A stretch of DNA of 64,000 bases, taken from [Flexibacter] sp. ATCC 35103 (GTDB lineage: Bacteria > Bacteroidota > Bacteroidia > Flavobacteriales > Flavobacteriaceae). The position numbers and the translations under genes are program-made. Of the stretch, positions 27,504-35,875 are shown in pieces; position 1 is the first letter of the stretch; every line of letters begins with the position of its first letter. Where the stretch lies: assembly GCF_001975985.1 (NCBI RefSeq), contig NZ_MTQF01000003.1:673425-737424 (forward strand), in the 5' to 3' direction. The notes under the pieces are model-generated. The model did not search any database and was not told the DNA's origin. It saw nothing but the letters and a program-made list of their open reading frames with translations.

Positions 27504-28850
27504 ATGCATAATTCAGCTTTCAAATTAATAACAATAAAAGAAGTTAAAGCCCAATATCCTTTTTTGACAGATCATGAAGGATTTGATTATTTTGATGAAT
27601 GGAACGACGAAGATTTCTTTATTGTTGCAAACGAAGATGTAATCTTTAAAGATAATTTCTACTTAGATCTTTATGAAGAAAAAGAAAAGAAATGGCTTTC
27701 GAATATCTTAAATCTACCATTAAAAGAAATTGAAAAAATACAAATTGAAGGAATTCTCATAAACGGAAATTTCACCACAAACGGAACCATTATAAATGCC
27801 GAAGGAGATTATGGACCGTATGTTTTTATTAGCGGAAATGTGACTTGCCAAAGTTTATTATTAGGCGGTTCATATGTTGAAATAGAAGGAAATGTCAAAG
27901 CAAAAGAATTGGTAATGAGTTCCTATAATCACGGAAATTTTAAATGTTCCGGCGTTATAGATTCTCCCGTTTTTATAGCCGAAGATCATTACACGACTTT
28001 TACAGATCGAAAAAACGATTTGTTTTATTATAATGATAAAACAGATGAAGTAGATCCAAAAAATGAGTGCACATATGATGAGGATTCAGGTGAAGATATT
28101 ATCTCAGTCGAGTTGCGAAAACATCTTGATAACCCGTTAATAGAGACTTTCGAAGAGTTGAAACGGGAATTAGAATTTGGAGAATTAATTTTAAAACAAA
28201 ATAATCCTCCTGCAAAAACTTACGAATATTGGCGCGATCGCGTTTTATCAAATTATAGAGATCTTAAACTGGTTCCGAAAGAATTTAAAACCGAAGAACT
28301 TTGTAATCTGGCCTTAAATACTACTTATCATGCTTTACCATTTATTAATCAGAACTTAATAACTCCTGAATTCTGCGATAAATTAGTTAGCAAAGATGGT
28401 TTTGCAATTCAGGTTATTCCTGATGAATTTATGACAAAAGAACTTTGCTTTAAAGCGGCTGAAAATGGAACAGCGCTACGATTAATTCCGTCAGCATATT
28501 ATTCTGAAAAACTGATCTTGTCAGTTTTCAAGAACGGAAAACATCAACCGGATATCAATGATGTTCCTTCTGAATTTATTACCAAAAGTTTACTCGTAGG
28601 ATATGTAATAATAGGTAAGGGATTATGGCTTGATAAAGCCTGCAAAGAAAACGGAATTGATAAAGTAGAGATTTTAAAACGAGTAATTGATTCCGGAATT
28701 CAATATTTGGATACTGTTTTTGGGAATCATTTTAGTGCCGAAGTTGTTGATTATGCGGCTTCTATTTATAATAATGAAAATCATAAACCGGAATGGAATA
28801 AGTATGTTCAAAAATATAAGGTTAAATTTGAACGTCTTGGATTAACATAA
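27504..28850 (+). CDS. Protein with beta-helix segment and about 24-residue repeats
   Basis: A 448-residue cytoplasmic protein without signal peptide. Residues about 85-170 have short hydrophobic strands with Gly and Asn turns (ISGNVTCQSLLLGGSYVEIE, GNVKAKELVMS), resembling the right-handed beta-helix of polymer-forming or bactofilin-like proteins. Residues about 245-370 hold four to five repeats of about 24 residues: VPKEFKTEELCNLAL, NLITPEFCDKLVS, IPDEFMTKELCFKAA, IPSAYYSEKLILSV and VPSEFITKSLLV. This repeat type resembles DUF4116-like or leucine-rich solenoids. The combination is unusual, and I do not know its function. Confidence 0.7.
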   Translation: MHNSAFKLITIKEVKAQYPFLTDHEGFDYFDEWNDEDFFIVANEDVIFKDNFYLDLYEEKEKKWLSNILNLPLKEIEKIQIEGILINGNFTTNGTIINAEGDYGPYVFISGNVTCQSLLLGGSYVEIEGNVKAKELVMSSYNHGNFKCSGVIDSPVFIAEDHYTTFTDRKNDLFYYNDKTDEVDPKNECTYDEDSGEDIISVELRKHLDNPLIETFEELKRELEFGELILKQNNPPAKTYEYWRDRVLSNYRDLKLVPKEFKTEELCNLALNTTYHALPFINQNLITPEFCDKLVSKDGFAIQVIPDEFMTKELCFKAAENGTALRLIPSAYYSEKLILSVFKNGKHQPDINDVPSEFITKSLLVGYVIIGKGLWLDKACKENGIDKVEILKRVIDSGIQYLDTVFGNHFSAEVVDYAASIYNNENHKPEWNKYVQKYKVKFERLGLT

Positions 28851-28852
28851 AA

Positions 28853-28884
28853 AAAAACTGCTATCGACAAGATAGCAGTTTTAA
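28853..28884 (+). terminator. Rho-independent terminator
   Basis: AAACTGCTATC and GATAGCAGTTT form a stem with A and T runs. It lies between the 27504 gene and the minus-strand peptide gene and can serve both. Confidence 0.8.
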
Positions 28885-28903
28885 TACATTAATGATTATG
28901 TTG

Positions 28904-29086
28904 TTATACAGCTCCATATTCCATACAAACACTATTTGTTGCTGTTTTGTATAAGTACCAACCACATGAGTTTATAGTATAAAAAGTGACTTCTTGACCG
29001 TTACATAATGGCCATGGTTCGCAGTTTCCTGTACCACCGTTAATTGATTTCAGTTCTTCTTTTGATAATTTTTGGAAATTTTTCAT
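28904..29086 (-). CDS. Orphan peptide precursor with double-glycine leader
   Basis: A 60-residue peptide that begins MKNFQKLSKEELKSINGG, the classic bacteriocin-type leader (LSKEELKSI then GG at 17-18) cut by peptidase-containing ABC exporters. The core of 42 residues has four cysteines at positions 22, 28, 41 and 54 and several aromatic residues (W25, F35, Y36, W43, Y44, Y46, Y57). Neither a peptidase-ABC exporter nor a modification enzyme or immunity gene is next to it. In Bacteroidota many such leader peptides are encoded away from their exporters. It could be an antimicrobial or signalling peptide. The ATG at 29086 gives exactly the leader length expected. Confidence 0.75.
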   Translation of the reverse strand: MKNFQKLSKEELKSINGGTGNCEPWPLCNGQEVTFYTINSCGWYLYKTATNSVCMEYGAV

Positions 29087-29382
29087 AAGTAATTTGTTTT
29101 TTGGGTTTTCCTACTCTATAAGTTTTTCGGATACGACTTTGATAAAAATACAAATTATTTTTTAAATAAATACTTACAAAAAATAGGTATTGCTATTTTG
29201 TTGATTCTTTAAGAATCTGTAATCTTCTTGATTTTTTAAAGATAAATTCGAGGTAATTTCCTTCTTTTTGTGTTTTTATTGTAATCGTAGATTTTCTGAA
29301 TAAGTGAAAAACTGGTAGATCTAACTTGAAATATGTTGAATTAAAGTCTAATATTGTATAGTAATAATTGCTTTAAGAAAAA
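29087..29382. other. Intergenic region between divergent peptide and LytTR genes
   Basis: About 296 bases. On the minus strand a stop-free stretch (29193-29372) reads as a protein-like sequence but has no usable start codon. It could be a gene remnant. No clear promoter pair was found for either neighbour. Confidence 0.4.
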
Positions 29383-30123
29383 ATGAAACAACTCAATACA
29401 TCCATAAAACATAATCTAATAGTAGGTTTATGTATTGCGTTATGGATTTTTGTTTTTGCTTTTATCATAAGACCTTTTGATGACGGAACTTTAAATTTCA
29501 GGTCGTGGCTTTTTATGAGCATTGGCTTTAGTTCTATGGCATTTTTGTGTTATGGCGTTCTTGCGGTTGTTCAAAAAAGAGTTTATGAAAAAACCTCAAT
29601 ATGGAATTTAAAGTTTGAAGCAATTAGTCTGATATTTTTTTATCTAATTTATTTAATTGCCGTTTATACCTATTATAAAAGTCCAATTTTAAACGGTGGA
29701 TATAGTTTTGCAGCGTTCTTTATCATCATATTTATAAAAGTTGCTTTGATCTTAACTCCTGTAATTATTCTGGCGAGAAGATATTTACTCAAGCTGATTC
29801 CTGTACAACAAGATATTTTAACTTTTAGAGGAGAAAATAAATTAGATGTTTTAAAAATTAAACAAGAAGATTTGGTCTGTATTTCAAACGCTCAAAATTA
29901 TGTAGAGATTTTTTATATCGAAAACGAAAAACTCACCTCAAAACTTATTCGTTCTTCGCTAAAAAAAATTCAGGAAGATTTTACTTTTTTAGTACAAATA
30001 CATCGGTCTCATTTAATAAATACAAGGCATTTTAAATCCTGGAGAAATCAAAATACTGTTATTTTAACTCAAATAGAACTTCCGGTTGCTAAGAATTACA
30101 AAGGAGCTTTGTTGGCTTTGTAA
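29383..30123 (+). CDS. Membrane-anchored LytTR-type transcriptional regulator
   Basis: A 246-residue protein. Four membrane segments lie at about residues 15-33, 45-65, 82-105 and 112-130. The C-terminal 100 residues are a LytTR DNA-binding domain (VCISNAQNYVEIFYIENEKL, IRSSLKKIQEDF, FLVQIHRSHLIN and LPVAKNYKGALL). There is no receiver domain, so signals are probably sensed by the membrane part. It would bind DNA at the membrane. The target genes are unknown; the small genes just downstream are the obvious candidates. Confidence 0.85.
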   Translation: MKQLNTSIKHNLIVGLCIALWIFVFAFIIRPFDDGTLNFRSWLFMSIGFSSMAFLCYGVLAVVQKRVYEKTSIWNLKFEAISLIFFYLIYLIAVYTYYKSPILNGGYSFAAFFIIIFIKVALILTPVIILARRYLLKLIPVQQDILTFRGENKLDVLKIKQEDLVCISNAQNYVEIFYIENEKLTSKLIRSSLKKIQEDFTFLVQIHRSHLINTRHFKSWRNQNTVILTQIELPVAKNYKGALLAL

Positions 30124-30224
30124 TTTCGTACCTAAAATAGATAGTTTTATACCTATGCCAGTAAAATAAGGATTCGCGAAGATTTTTCATTTTAGTTTTG
30201 CTTCATCAATTTTAAAAATTAATT

Positions 30225-30571
30225 ATGAAAACAAAACATCTTTGCCTTCTCGGATTATTCTTTTTTGTTACTAGTTATTTATTATTTTCTAAAGTTTTGC
30301 CTGACTTTCAAAAACCAATCGATTTTGCACATTGGTTTAACCTTCTTTGCTTTTTATCGGATTGGCAATGCACGCGGTCAATTTTATAAAAACTAATTTT
30401 ATAAGTTCAATCATGGTTCTTGTAAGCGCACCAACAATTGGTTTTTCGTTTTTTATATTAAAAAACGGAGTTTATATGTTATTGAGTTGTTTGGTTTTTG
30501 CCTTGGGATTGGGTTTATTGTTGTATAGAAATGAAACTGAAAAAGTATTGGATAAACAAAACAAGTTGTAA
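30225..30571 (+). pseudogene. Frameshifted small membrane protein gene
   Basis: ATG at 30225 opens a frame (MKTKHLCLLGLFFFVTSYLL and on) that stops at 30389. From 30347 to 30571 another frame continues with LLFIGLAMHAVNFIKTNF and three hydrophobic stretches, ending in YRNETEKVLDKQNKL. Joining the two by one base in the CTTCTTTGC region (around 30343-30350) yields a single protein of about 115 residues with four membrane segments and no internal stop. Either the gene is broken, or the sequence has a single-base error in the T-rich run. Confidence 0.6.
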
Positions 30572-30635
30572 AATTGTAGTTTTTGTTTTAATTCGTATTT
30601 TCGTTTGATCAAAAAAATACTCCAAATTAAATCGA

Positions 30636-31004
30636 TTGAATAAATATCTAAAATATCTGCTTTCTCTCTTTCTGGTTTTTAGCCTGATTGCAAATGATTG
30701 TACGATAGATTCTCAGTCGAAATCCGCAGATTATTATCAATCTTCCTGTGTTATTTTAAGGAGAGAATTAGATTTTAGAAACTCTCGTTTCATCTTTAGT
30801 TATTCAAAATCTTTTTTTAAAACGGTATTTTTAATTCCTGTACTTTATCTTGGACTTAAGGATGTTTTTAATTTTCAGGTTAGAATTGTTCACAAATTAC
30901 AAACACTTCTTTATCAAAACATACATTCATTTATGAGACAATTTGTATTCATGAATGAAATGATAACCTCAAACAACTTATACAAAAGTTTATACAGCGC
31001 TTAG
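30636..31004 (+). CDS. Hypothetical membrane-associated protein (TTG start)
   Basis: A 122-residue frame opening at TTG 30636. The product has an N-terminal hydrophobic segment (LLSLFLVFSLIANDC) that could be a signal peptide, and a second hydrophobic segment around FFKTVFLIPVLYLGLKDVF. The rest is basic and aromatic (RNSRFIFSYSKS). No ATG fits. I do not recognise a family. Coding is likely but not certain. Confidence 0.45.
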   Translation: MNKYLKYLLSLFLVFSLIANDCTIDSQSKSADYYQSSCVILRRELDFRNSRFIFSYSKSFFKTVFLIPVLYLGLKDVFNFQVRIVHKLQTLLYQNIHSFMRQFVFMNEMITSNNLYKSLYSA

Positions 31005-31081
31005 AGAATTCTTTTCTAAGTATTTATGCTTTTCAAGGCATATGATGATACAATAATGTCTAATCATTTATCATTTTCAAA

Positions 31082-31261
31082 ATGTATAAACACAATAATA
31101 AAACACGTTTAGTACAATCTAAACGACCACTTCATTGGATAAAAAGAAAAATGGTGGTAATAATAACAGCCTTTATGTTAGGAATGTCAAACGGAATGAA
31201 TGTTCACGATCAAACCATTAAAGGAAATCAAAATTATACGGAACAACATAAAAAGGATTAA
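31082..31261 (+). CDS. Small membrane peptide of 59 residues
   Basis: ATG at 31082, stop TAA ending at 31261. The product has a basic N-terminus (MYKHNNKTRLVQSKR), one hydrophobic segment (MVVIITAFMLGMSNGM) and a polar tail ending EQHKKD, the layout of a single-pass membrane peptide or short signal-anchored protein. A terminator follows 18 bases after the stop, supporting a real transcript end here. Confidence 0.5.
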   Translation: MYKHNNKTRLVQSKRPLHWIKRKMVVIITAFMLGMSNGMNVHDQTIKGNQNYTEQHKKD

Positions 31262-31278
31262 TAATTTGAAATTTAAAA

Positions 31279-31312
31279 TAAAAACCGGAGCAATTATAGT
31301 TTCGGTTTTTTT
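31279..31312 (+). terminator. Rho-independent terminator
   Basis: AAAACCG (31281-31287) pairs with CGGTTTT (31303-31309), loop of about 15 bases, followed by T. A longer loop than usual makes it moderate in strength. Confidence 0.6.
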
Positions 31313-31474
31313 ATTTTATTAAAATGAATTGCTGCAAGTCAGAGCGTTATAGTTGTAATATATTTAAAGTTAAAATTTAAATTATTTTTCTTTCAAAAAA
31401 TGAATTTCAAACCTAAATGTTAAAATTTTTTTAATAGTTTTGGGCAAATTCCTACACAACCACTAATCCTTATT

Positions 31475-32758
31475 ATGGACAAAAAAACCAAATTTTTTAA
31501 AACCGTTATATTACTTCAATTTATTCCCGCTTTCTTACTTGGTCTCTTGATTTTAATGAATTATAGAAAGCAGAAACTTCTTAATATTAGAGATTTTCAT
31601 CCGCATGAATTTAATTATGGACACGCAGTTTCTTTAATTTTCTTTGGCGTTTGTTTTCTTGTTTCTATTTTAATTGTGTTTCTAAAAAAAGAGGAGGTTA
31701 CAGAAGATGAAGCTGATATGCAAAAGAAAGTTCGCCAGCAAAACTTTTGGAAATTTGCATTTTACTGCAATGTTTTCTTCTTAATAATCATTGCTGTTTT
31801 TGCATTTGGGTTATATCGAAAAAATCCATTTATAATAGATCAGCCAACTCTATTTTATAGTTTAGTGGTTTTAAGATCTTTTCTCATTATAATATTAAGC
31901 TTAGTAACGGCTTCCTTTTTTTTAGCGGCGGGGATTTATTGGAAATCAAATAAAACACTTGCACTTTTTATATTGATCTTTAGCTTTTTCATAATTGTTG
32001 CATCCTTTACTTATGAAGTTGTTTTTATAGGTGAATTTATGAATGCCTCAGAAAATTATATCAATCGAAGAGATGAAAAAGGACTTTCGTCTGATGCCGC
32101 AGAAACATCAGAAGATTATGTAGAAGCAGACAACGAACAAGTTGATCCAGAGGTCGAAAAGTCTAAATTGCTATCGTCATGGAATTCTTTAATTCCGGAT
32201 TGGGGAGGACTTGACGGGAAATATGATTTTTATGATGTCAGAATTTTAATGGGCAGAAGTTTAGATGATCATATTACCGAAAATGACTATTATTATCTTG
32301 TTCAATACATTGATAATATTAGAGAAAATCCTGATGCACTTTATTTAGGATTCGAGAATTACAGATCCGTAATCTATAGCGTTATTTCGCCTGAAATCTA
32401 TCGCAAGGCAAATTTTGATAAAATTGTAGACGGGTTGCTTTTGACATACGATGACATTGGTGCCGAAAATGAAAAATTAAAAGAAATCTACAACGCTATG
32501 CATCAGCCTTATGGCAGTTCCAGACCTAATATGGAAAAATATTATTCGGATTTTGGAAAATATTTCACTGTAGAAACAATCGAAAAACTTCAGGCTTATA
32601 AGTTTTCTAATAATGCAGATTTTAAAAACGCTGATATAATGTGGTTTTATAGTTTTTGGGCAAGAAGAAATAATGAAGGAAATATAAAAGAGATTGCAAT
32701 AATCTTAAACGAAATAAAAGAGCAGTACGACGCAAATTCAAACTCAGAAGAAGAATGA
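31475..32758 (+). CDS. Polytopic membrane protein of unknown function, paralog 1
   Basis: A 427-residue protein. The first about 190 residues hold five or six membrane segments (for example VILLQFIPAFLLGLLILM, HAVSLIFFGVCFLVSILIVF and LVVLRSFLIIILSLVTASFF). An acidic soluble C-terminal domain of about 220 residues follows and ends IMWFYSFWARRNNEGN and IAIILNEIKEQY. The following gene has the same layout and the same closing motif, so the two are paralogs. Their frames overlap by four bases (ATGA), which suggests translational coupling and perhaps a heteromeric complex. I do not recognise the family. Confidence 0.75.
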   Translation: MDKKTKFFKTVILLQFIPAFLLGLLILMNYRKQKLLNIRDFHPHEFNYGHAVSLIFFGVCFLVSILIVFLKKEEVTEDEADMQKKVRQQNFWKFAFYCNVFFLIIIAVFAFGLYRKNPFIIDQPTLFYSLVVLRSFLIIILSLVTASFFLAAGIYWKSNKTLALFILIFSFFIIVASFTYEVVFIGEFMNASENYINRRDEKGLSSDAAETSEDYVEADNEQVDPEVEKSKLLSSWNSLIPDWGGLDGKYDFYDVRILMGRSLDDHITENDYYYLVQYIDNIRENPDALYLGFENYRSVIYSVISPEIYRKANFDKIVDGLLLTYDDIGAENEKLKEIYNAMHQPYGSSRPNMEKYYSDFGKYFTVETIEKLQAYKFSNNADFKNADIMWFYSFWARRNNEGNIKEIAIILNEIKEQYDANSNSEEE

Positions 32759-34086
32759 TAAAGTCTTATAAAATAGTTATAATAATCCAGTGCATAATAT
32801 TGCTGATTTTTAGTTTTGTTTTTAATGAAATATATAACGATGATATCCAGTTAATACCTTTGATTCAGTTATTGGTAATTGGGTTTTCGCCTTTAATTGT
32901 ATTGGCCATTTCAATTATAATTCAAAGATTGATAGTGGCTGTAATACATTCTGATTCGACAAATGATGAAGTGAATAAGGAAGTGCCAATTGATAAATTT
33001 TGGAAGAATGCATTTTTTATCAATGTAATTTTTGGAGCTTTAACTTTTTTGTCCTCTATTATTTCTTCTGTTTTAAAATTAGAAGTTGGAGTTGTGAGTT
33101 CAGATTATATTTATCGATTTTTTTTCTCTTTAGATATTTTAATGATTGCCAGTTTAATAATAAGTCTGGTTTTAAGAATAAAAGATTCCGTTATTGAAAT
33201 AACTAAGTTTCTTGGTTTTTTAATGCTGTTTATTGCGATACTCATTTTTTCTTTTTCCTTGTATTTAGCGGTATTAAATGTGGTAACAGTACGATCTTAT
33301 AGTGGTGATAGTATAATTGGAACCTTAAATTCAGTCTCTGAAACCGAAGAAGTTGCTACAGATGTCGAACATGAAAGTGAAGGCGAAGGAGAAGGCGAGG
33401 AGTCAGAATCTGATTATTATGGCTTTAACGAAATGAGTTTTCCGGAAGTAAATATAAACGGATACTTCAAAGAACTTTTTGAGGATTCGAGTTATGATAA
33501 TACCAAAACGCAGGATCTTACTAAGAACTTTTTATCGGATTTTTTAGTATTAGAAAAAGATCAGTCCTTTACAGGAATCCGAATTGCAATAGAAAGAGGA
33601 TTCGCTTATGATGAGGAAATAAAAAAAGTAGATGAAAAAATAAGGCGAAATCCTGAAGCGATTCGGGAAGCTTTTGATAGTTATAATACTTTGTTGTATG
33701 CTTTTTTATCGAATAAAATTTATTTTGATTCCAATTTAAATCGAATTGTAGATGCCTTAATAAAAACTCATGAGGATATTTATGAAACAGAAAATCCTGA
33801 TGAAAGATTAACTAAAATCTATAAAACAATGATTTTTGGTGCGCAAAAAGAGTTTCCTAATTATTATTATAGTGAGATAAAACCTTATGCATCAGAGAAT
33901 GTTTTGAGTTTAGTAAGCAAAAATGCAGAAACAAGTTCAGAGAAAGATAATAGTAATGCAGAATATGCTTCGCAACTTAATACAGTCTGGATTTATAGTT
34001 TCTGGGCAAGACGACATAAAGAAAAAAATGATGATGTTGTTTTTGAAATCCTAAAAGAAATCAAGCAACATTATAGTGAAGATTAA
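32755..34086 (+). CDS. Polytopic membrane protein of unknown function, paralog 2
   Basis: A 443-residue protein starting four bases before the end of its paralog. It has five or six membrane segments in the first about 190 residues, then an acidic low-complexity stretch (VEHESEGEGEGEESESDYYG) and a soluble domain ending TVWIYSFWARRHKEKNDDVV and FEILKEIKQHY. The shared motif W-x-Y-S-F-W-A-R-R and the spacing to the C-terminus match paralog 1. Shared positions in the middle (RENPDA versus RRNPEA, FD.IVDGLL versus LNRIVDALI, DDI versus EDI) confirm duplication. A terminator follows. Confidence 0.75.
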   Translation: MIKSYKIVIIIQCIILLIFSFVFNEIYNDDIQLIPLIQLLVIGFSPLIVLAISIIIQRLIVAVIHSDSTNDEVNKEVPIDKFWKNAFFINVIFGALTFLSSIISSVLKLEVGVVSSDYIYRFFFSLDILMIASLIISLVLRIKDSVIEITKFLGFLMLFIAILIFSFSLYLAVLNVVTVRSYSGDSIIGTLNSVSETEEVATDVEHESEGEGEGEESESDYYGFNEMSFPEVNINGYFKELFEDSSYDNTKTQDLTKNFLSDFLVLEKDQSFTGIRIAIERGFAYDEEIKKVDEKIRRNPEAIREAFDSYNTLLYAFLSNKIYFDSNLNRIVDALIKTHEDIYETENPDERLTKIYKTMIFGAQKEFPNYYYSEIKPYASENVLSLVSKNAETSSEKDNSNAEYASQLNTVWIYSFWARRHKEKNDDVVFEILKEIKQHYSED

Positions 34087-34097
34087 TGAACTGATAT

Positions 34098-34131
34098 AAA
34101 AAAACCGAAGCTAAGTGCTTCGGTTTTTTTA
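34098..34131. terminator. Bidirectional terminator
   Basis: AAAACCGAAGC and GCTTCGGTTTT form a perfect stem with A and T runs; it separates the paralog pair from the convergent HMG-CoA synthase gene. Confidence 0.85.
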
Positions 34132-34152
34132 TGATTTAAAATTGGGATTTTA

Positions 34153-35514
34153 TTAATCAACCCATTTATAATATCTCGCTCCAATTAAATTTGGGATTTC
34201 TTTTTCGATTTTATCTAAAATCCATTCGTTTTTAGGAGTTCGAATACTTTGTTTTTGTTCTTTTTTATGAAGGCTTTCATAAGTTTCAAAACCAATTTCT
34301 GTGCTTTTTTCTAAGTTTTCGAAAAGTTTAGTTTTGGCTAAAGCCGATTGCCAGTTTGGTTGAATTGTTCCTTCGAATACTTTCGATTTCGATCCGCTTC
34401 CGTAAGCTAAGAATCCAAATTTAGTTCCGGCAACTTCTTGCTTTGTATCGTAATAATGAGCCAAAGTCGATAATAATCCCATGAAAATAGAACCTGTATA
34501 AAGGTTTCCTATTAAAGAAGAAGCCAATTCTGCAGGTTGCAATTTCTCGGTTACAAATTTTCTGTACTCATCAGATTTCCCAACTTCTTTGATTTTAGTT
34601 TGATAATCTGCAGGTTCGATATTTTCTGCAATGATTTTATCGGCATGATCTAAAGCGTAAATTTCAGATAACATTCTGCGTCCCTGAAAAGAATAAGGCA
34701 AATGCATGATAATGCTGTTCCAGGTATTGTATAAAGTTTCGGTAGTGTTTTTTAATTTCTTAAACGAAAAATACGCATTTCGCGTACGATCCATATAACA
34801 TTGATTCGAATATTGACCATCAAAAACCGGTTGATCTTTGTGGATTTCGATTTCGGCTTCCAGATTATCAAACCACGGATCGTTATTTTCGTTTTGGGTA
34901 ATTGCTTGTTTAGAAAGACTTCTGTAAGGTTTAAAGAAATCAAAAACGCCTTTTGTAGATGTTGCCCAATTTTCATCAAAAGCAATAATTATTGGATTCG
35001 AAGTTACCAGCATTGCAAGAGCTCCCGCGCCTTGAGTGTATTCTCCGGTTGAATTTAAATCGTATTTAGCAAAATCTGTCGTAACAACAATTGCTTTTTT
35101 AGTTGGATTCAGTTTTACGAAATCTATGCAGTTTTGCAAAGCATCAACTCCGCCAATACAAGCAAAAGTAAAATCGACAACATCACATTCAGATAAAGAA
35201 TCTTCTCCAAATTTTTGTTCCATTAAACTTATTAAGAAAGAACTAATAGGTTTAGAACTGTCTATTCCGCTTTCGGTTCCCACATAAATCCGGCTTATTT
35301 CGTTTAAGTTTATTTCGTTCTCAAGAATTAGTTTTGTTAAAGCGTTTGCTCCAAAAACTACAGCATCCTGATGAACGTCAGGCAAGGTCATTTTAATTAA
35401 TCCGAGACCTTTTTCTAATTTTTCTGGTTCAATATTTCTGGCGATTGCCAAAGTTTTTATGGGTAAATGTATGTTGGCTACATCAAAAGAGATAGCGTCA
35501 ATTCCTGTTTTCAT
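34153..35514 (-). CDS. Hydroxymethylglutaryl-CoA synthase family protein
   Basis: A 453-residue thiolase-fold condensing enzyme. Landmarks are the catalytic base region VGTESGIDSSKP (E81), the acyl-carrying cysteine in VDFTFACIGGVDAL (C119) and the histidine in MHLPYSFQG. The set Glu-Cys-His fits HMG-CoA synthase, which joins acetyl-CoA and acetoacetyl-CoA in the mevalonate route used by Flavobacteriia. Related enzymes act in polyketide beta-branching, but the absence of such a cluster favours mevalonate. The other mevalonate genes are not in the window. Confidence 0.88.
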   Translation of the reverse strand: MKTGIDAISFDVANIHLPIKTLAIARNIEPEKLEKGLGLIKMTLPDVHQDAVVFGANALTKLILENEINLNEISRIYVGTESGIDSSKPISSFLISLMEQKFGEDSLSECDVVDFTFACIGGVDALQNCIDFVKLNPTKKAIVVTTDFAKYDLNSTGEYTQGAGALAMLVTSNPIIIAFDENWATSTKGVFDFFKPYRSLSKQAITQNENNDPWFDNLEAEIEIHKDQPVFDGQYSNQCYMDRTRNAYFSFKKLKNTTETLYNTWNSIIMHLPYSFQGRRMLSEIYALDHADKIIAENIEPADYQTKIKEVGKSDEYRKFVTEKLQPAELASSLIGNLYTGSIFMGLLSTLAHYYDTKQEVAGTKFGFLAYGSGSKSKVFEGTIQPNWQSALAKTKLFENLEKSTEIGFETYESLHKKEQKQSIRTPKNEWILDKIEKEIPNLIGARYYKWVD

Positions 35515-35751
35515 TATATTTTTTTTGAAGCCGATAAAGGTAAAATTATGTTGTGGAATGACAATTTTTTAATCCTATAAAATTCCAATGCACAGAAACT
35601 TTTAAAGAAAACAAATTAAAAGTTTACTTAAAATAATAATATGATAAACTTTTAGAGCAGCGTAACACTATTTGTTTGTGGTGAATAAATTTGCTAAAAA
35701 ACAGTTTTTCAAAATTTTATAATAAAATAATTTGGGATACAGTATTTTTTA

Positions 35752-35774
35752 TACGTAAAAGTACGTAATACGTA
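35752..35774. promoter_or_regulatory. Three TACGTA palindromes upstream of the sdh promoter
   Basis: TACGTA occurs at 35752, 35762 and 35769 within 23 bases. The first two are ten bases apart, one helical turn. The group ends 37 bases before the -33 box of the sdhC promoter, the position of many activator or repressor sites. No known regulator is assigned. Confidence 0.35.
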
Positions 35775-35811
35775 GGCTATTTTAAAATGATTATAAATAA
35801 CAGCGAAATGG

Positions 35812-35842
35812 TTGTAGTTCTTTGTTAATTGAGTTATTTTTG
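35812..35842 (+). promoter_or_regulatory. Promoter of sdhCAB
   Basis: TTG (35812-35814), a 20-base spacer and TATTTTTG (35835-35842) match the flavobacterial consensus exactly. The sdhC start is 34 bases after the -7 box. Confidence 0.65.
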
Positions 35843-35875
35843 TGTAATTTTTTAAAACAAACTACTTAAACACTT

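Noticed and set aside
29193..29372. Minus-strand stop-free stretch that reads like a protein (TYFKLDLPVFHLF and following)
   Set aside because: No start codon is available and it lies in the region expected to hold promoters. It could be a gene remnant, but chance cannot be excluded.
34752..35287. Frames opposite the HMG-CoA synthase family gene
   Set aside because: They are antisense shadows of a gene with intact catalytic motifs.
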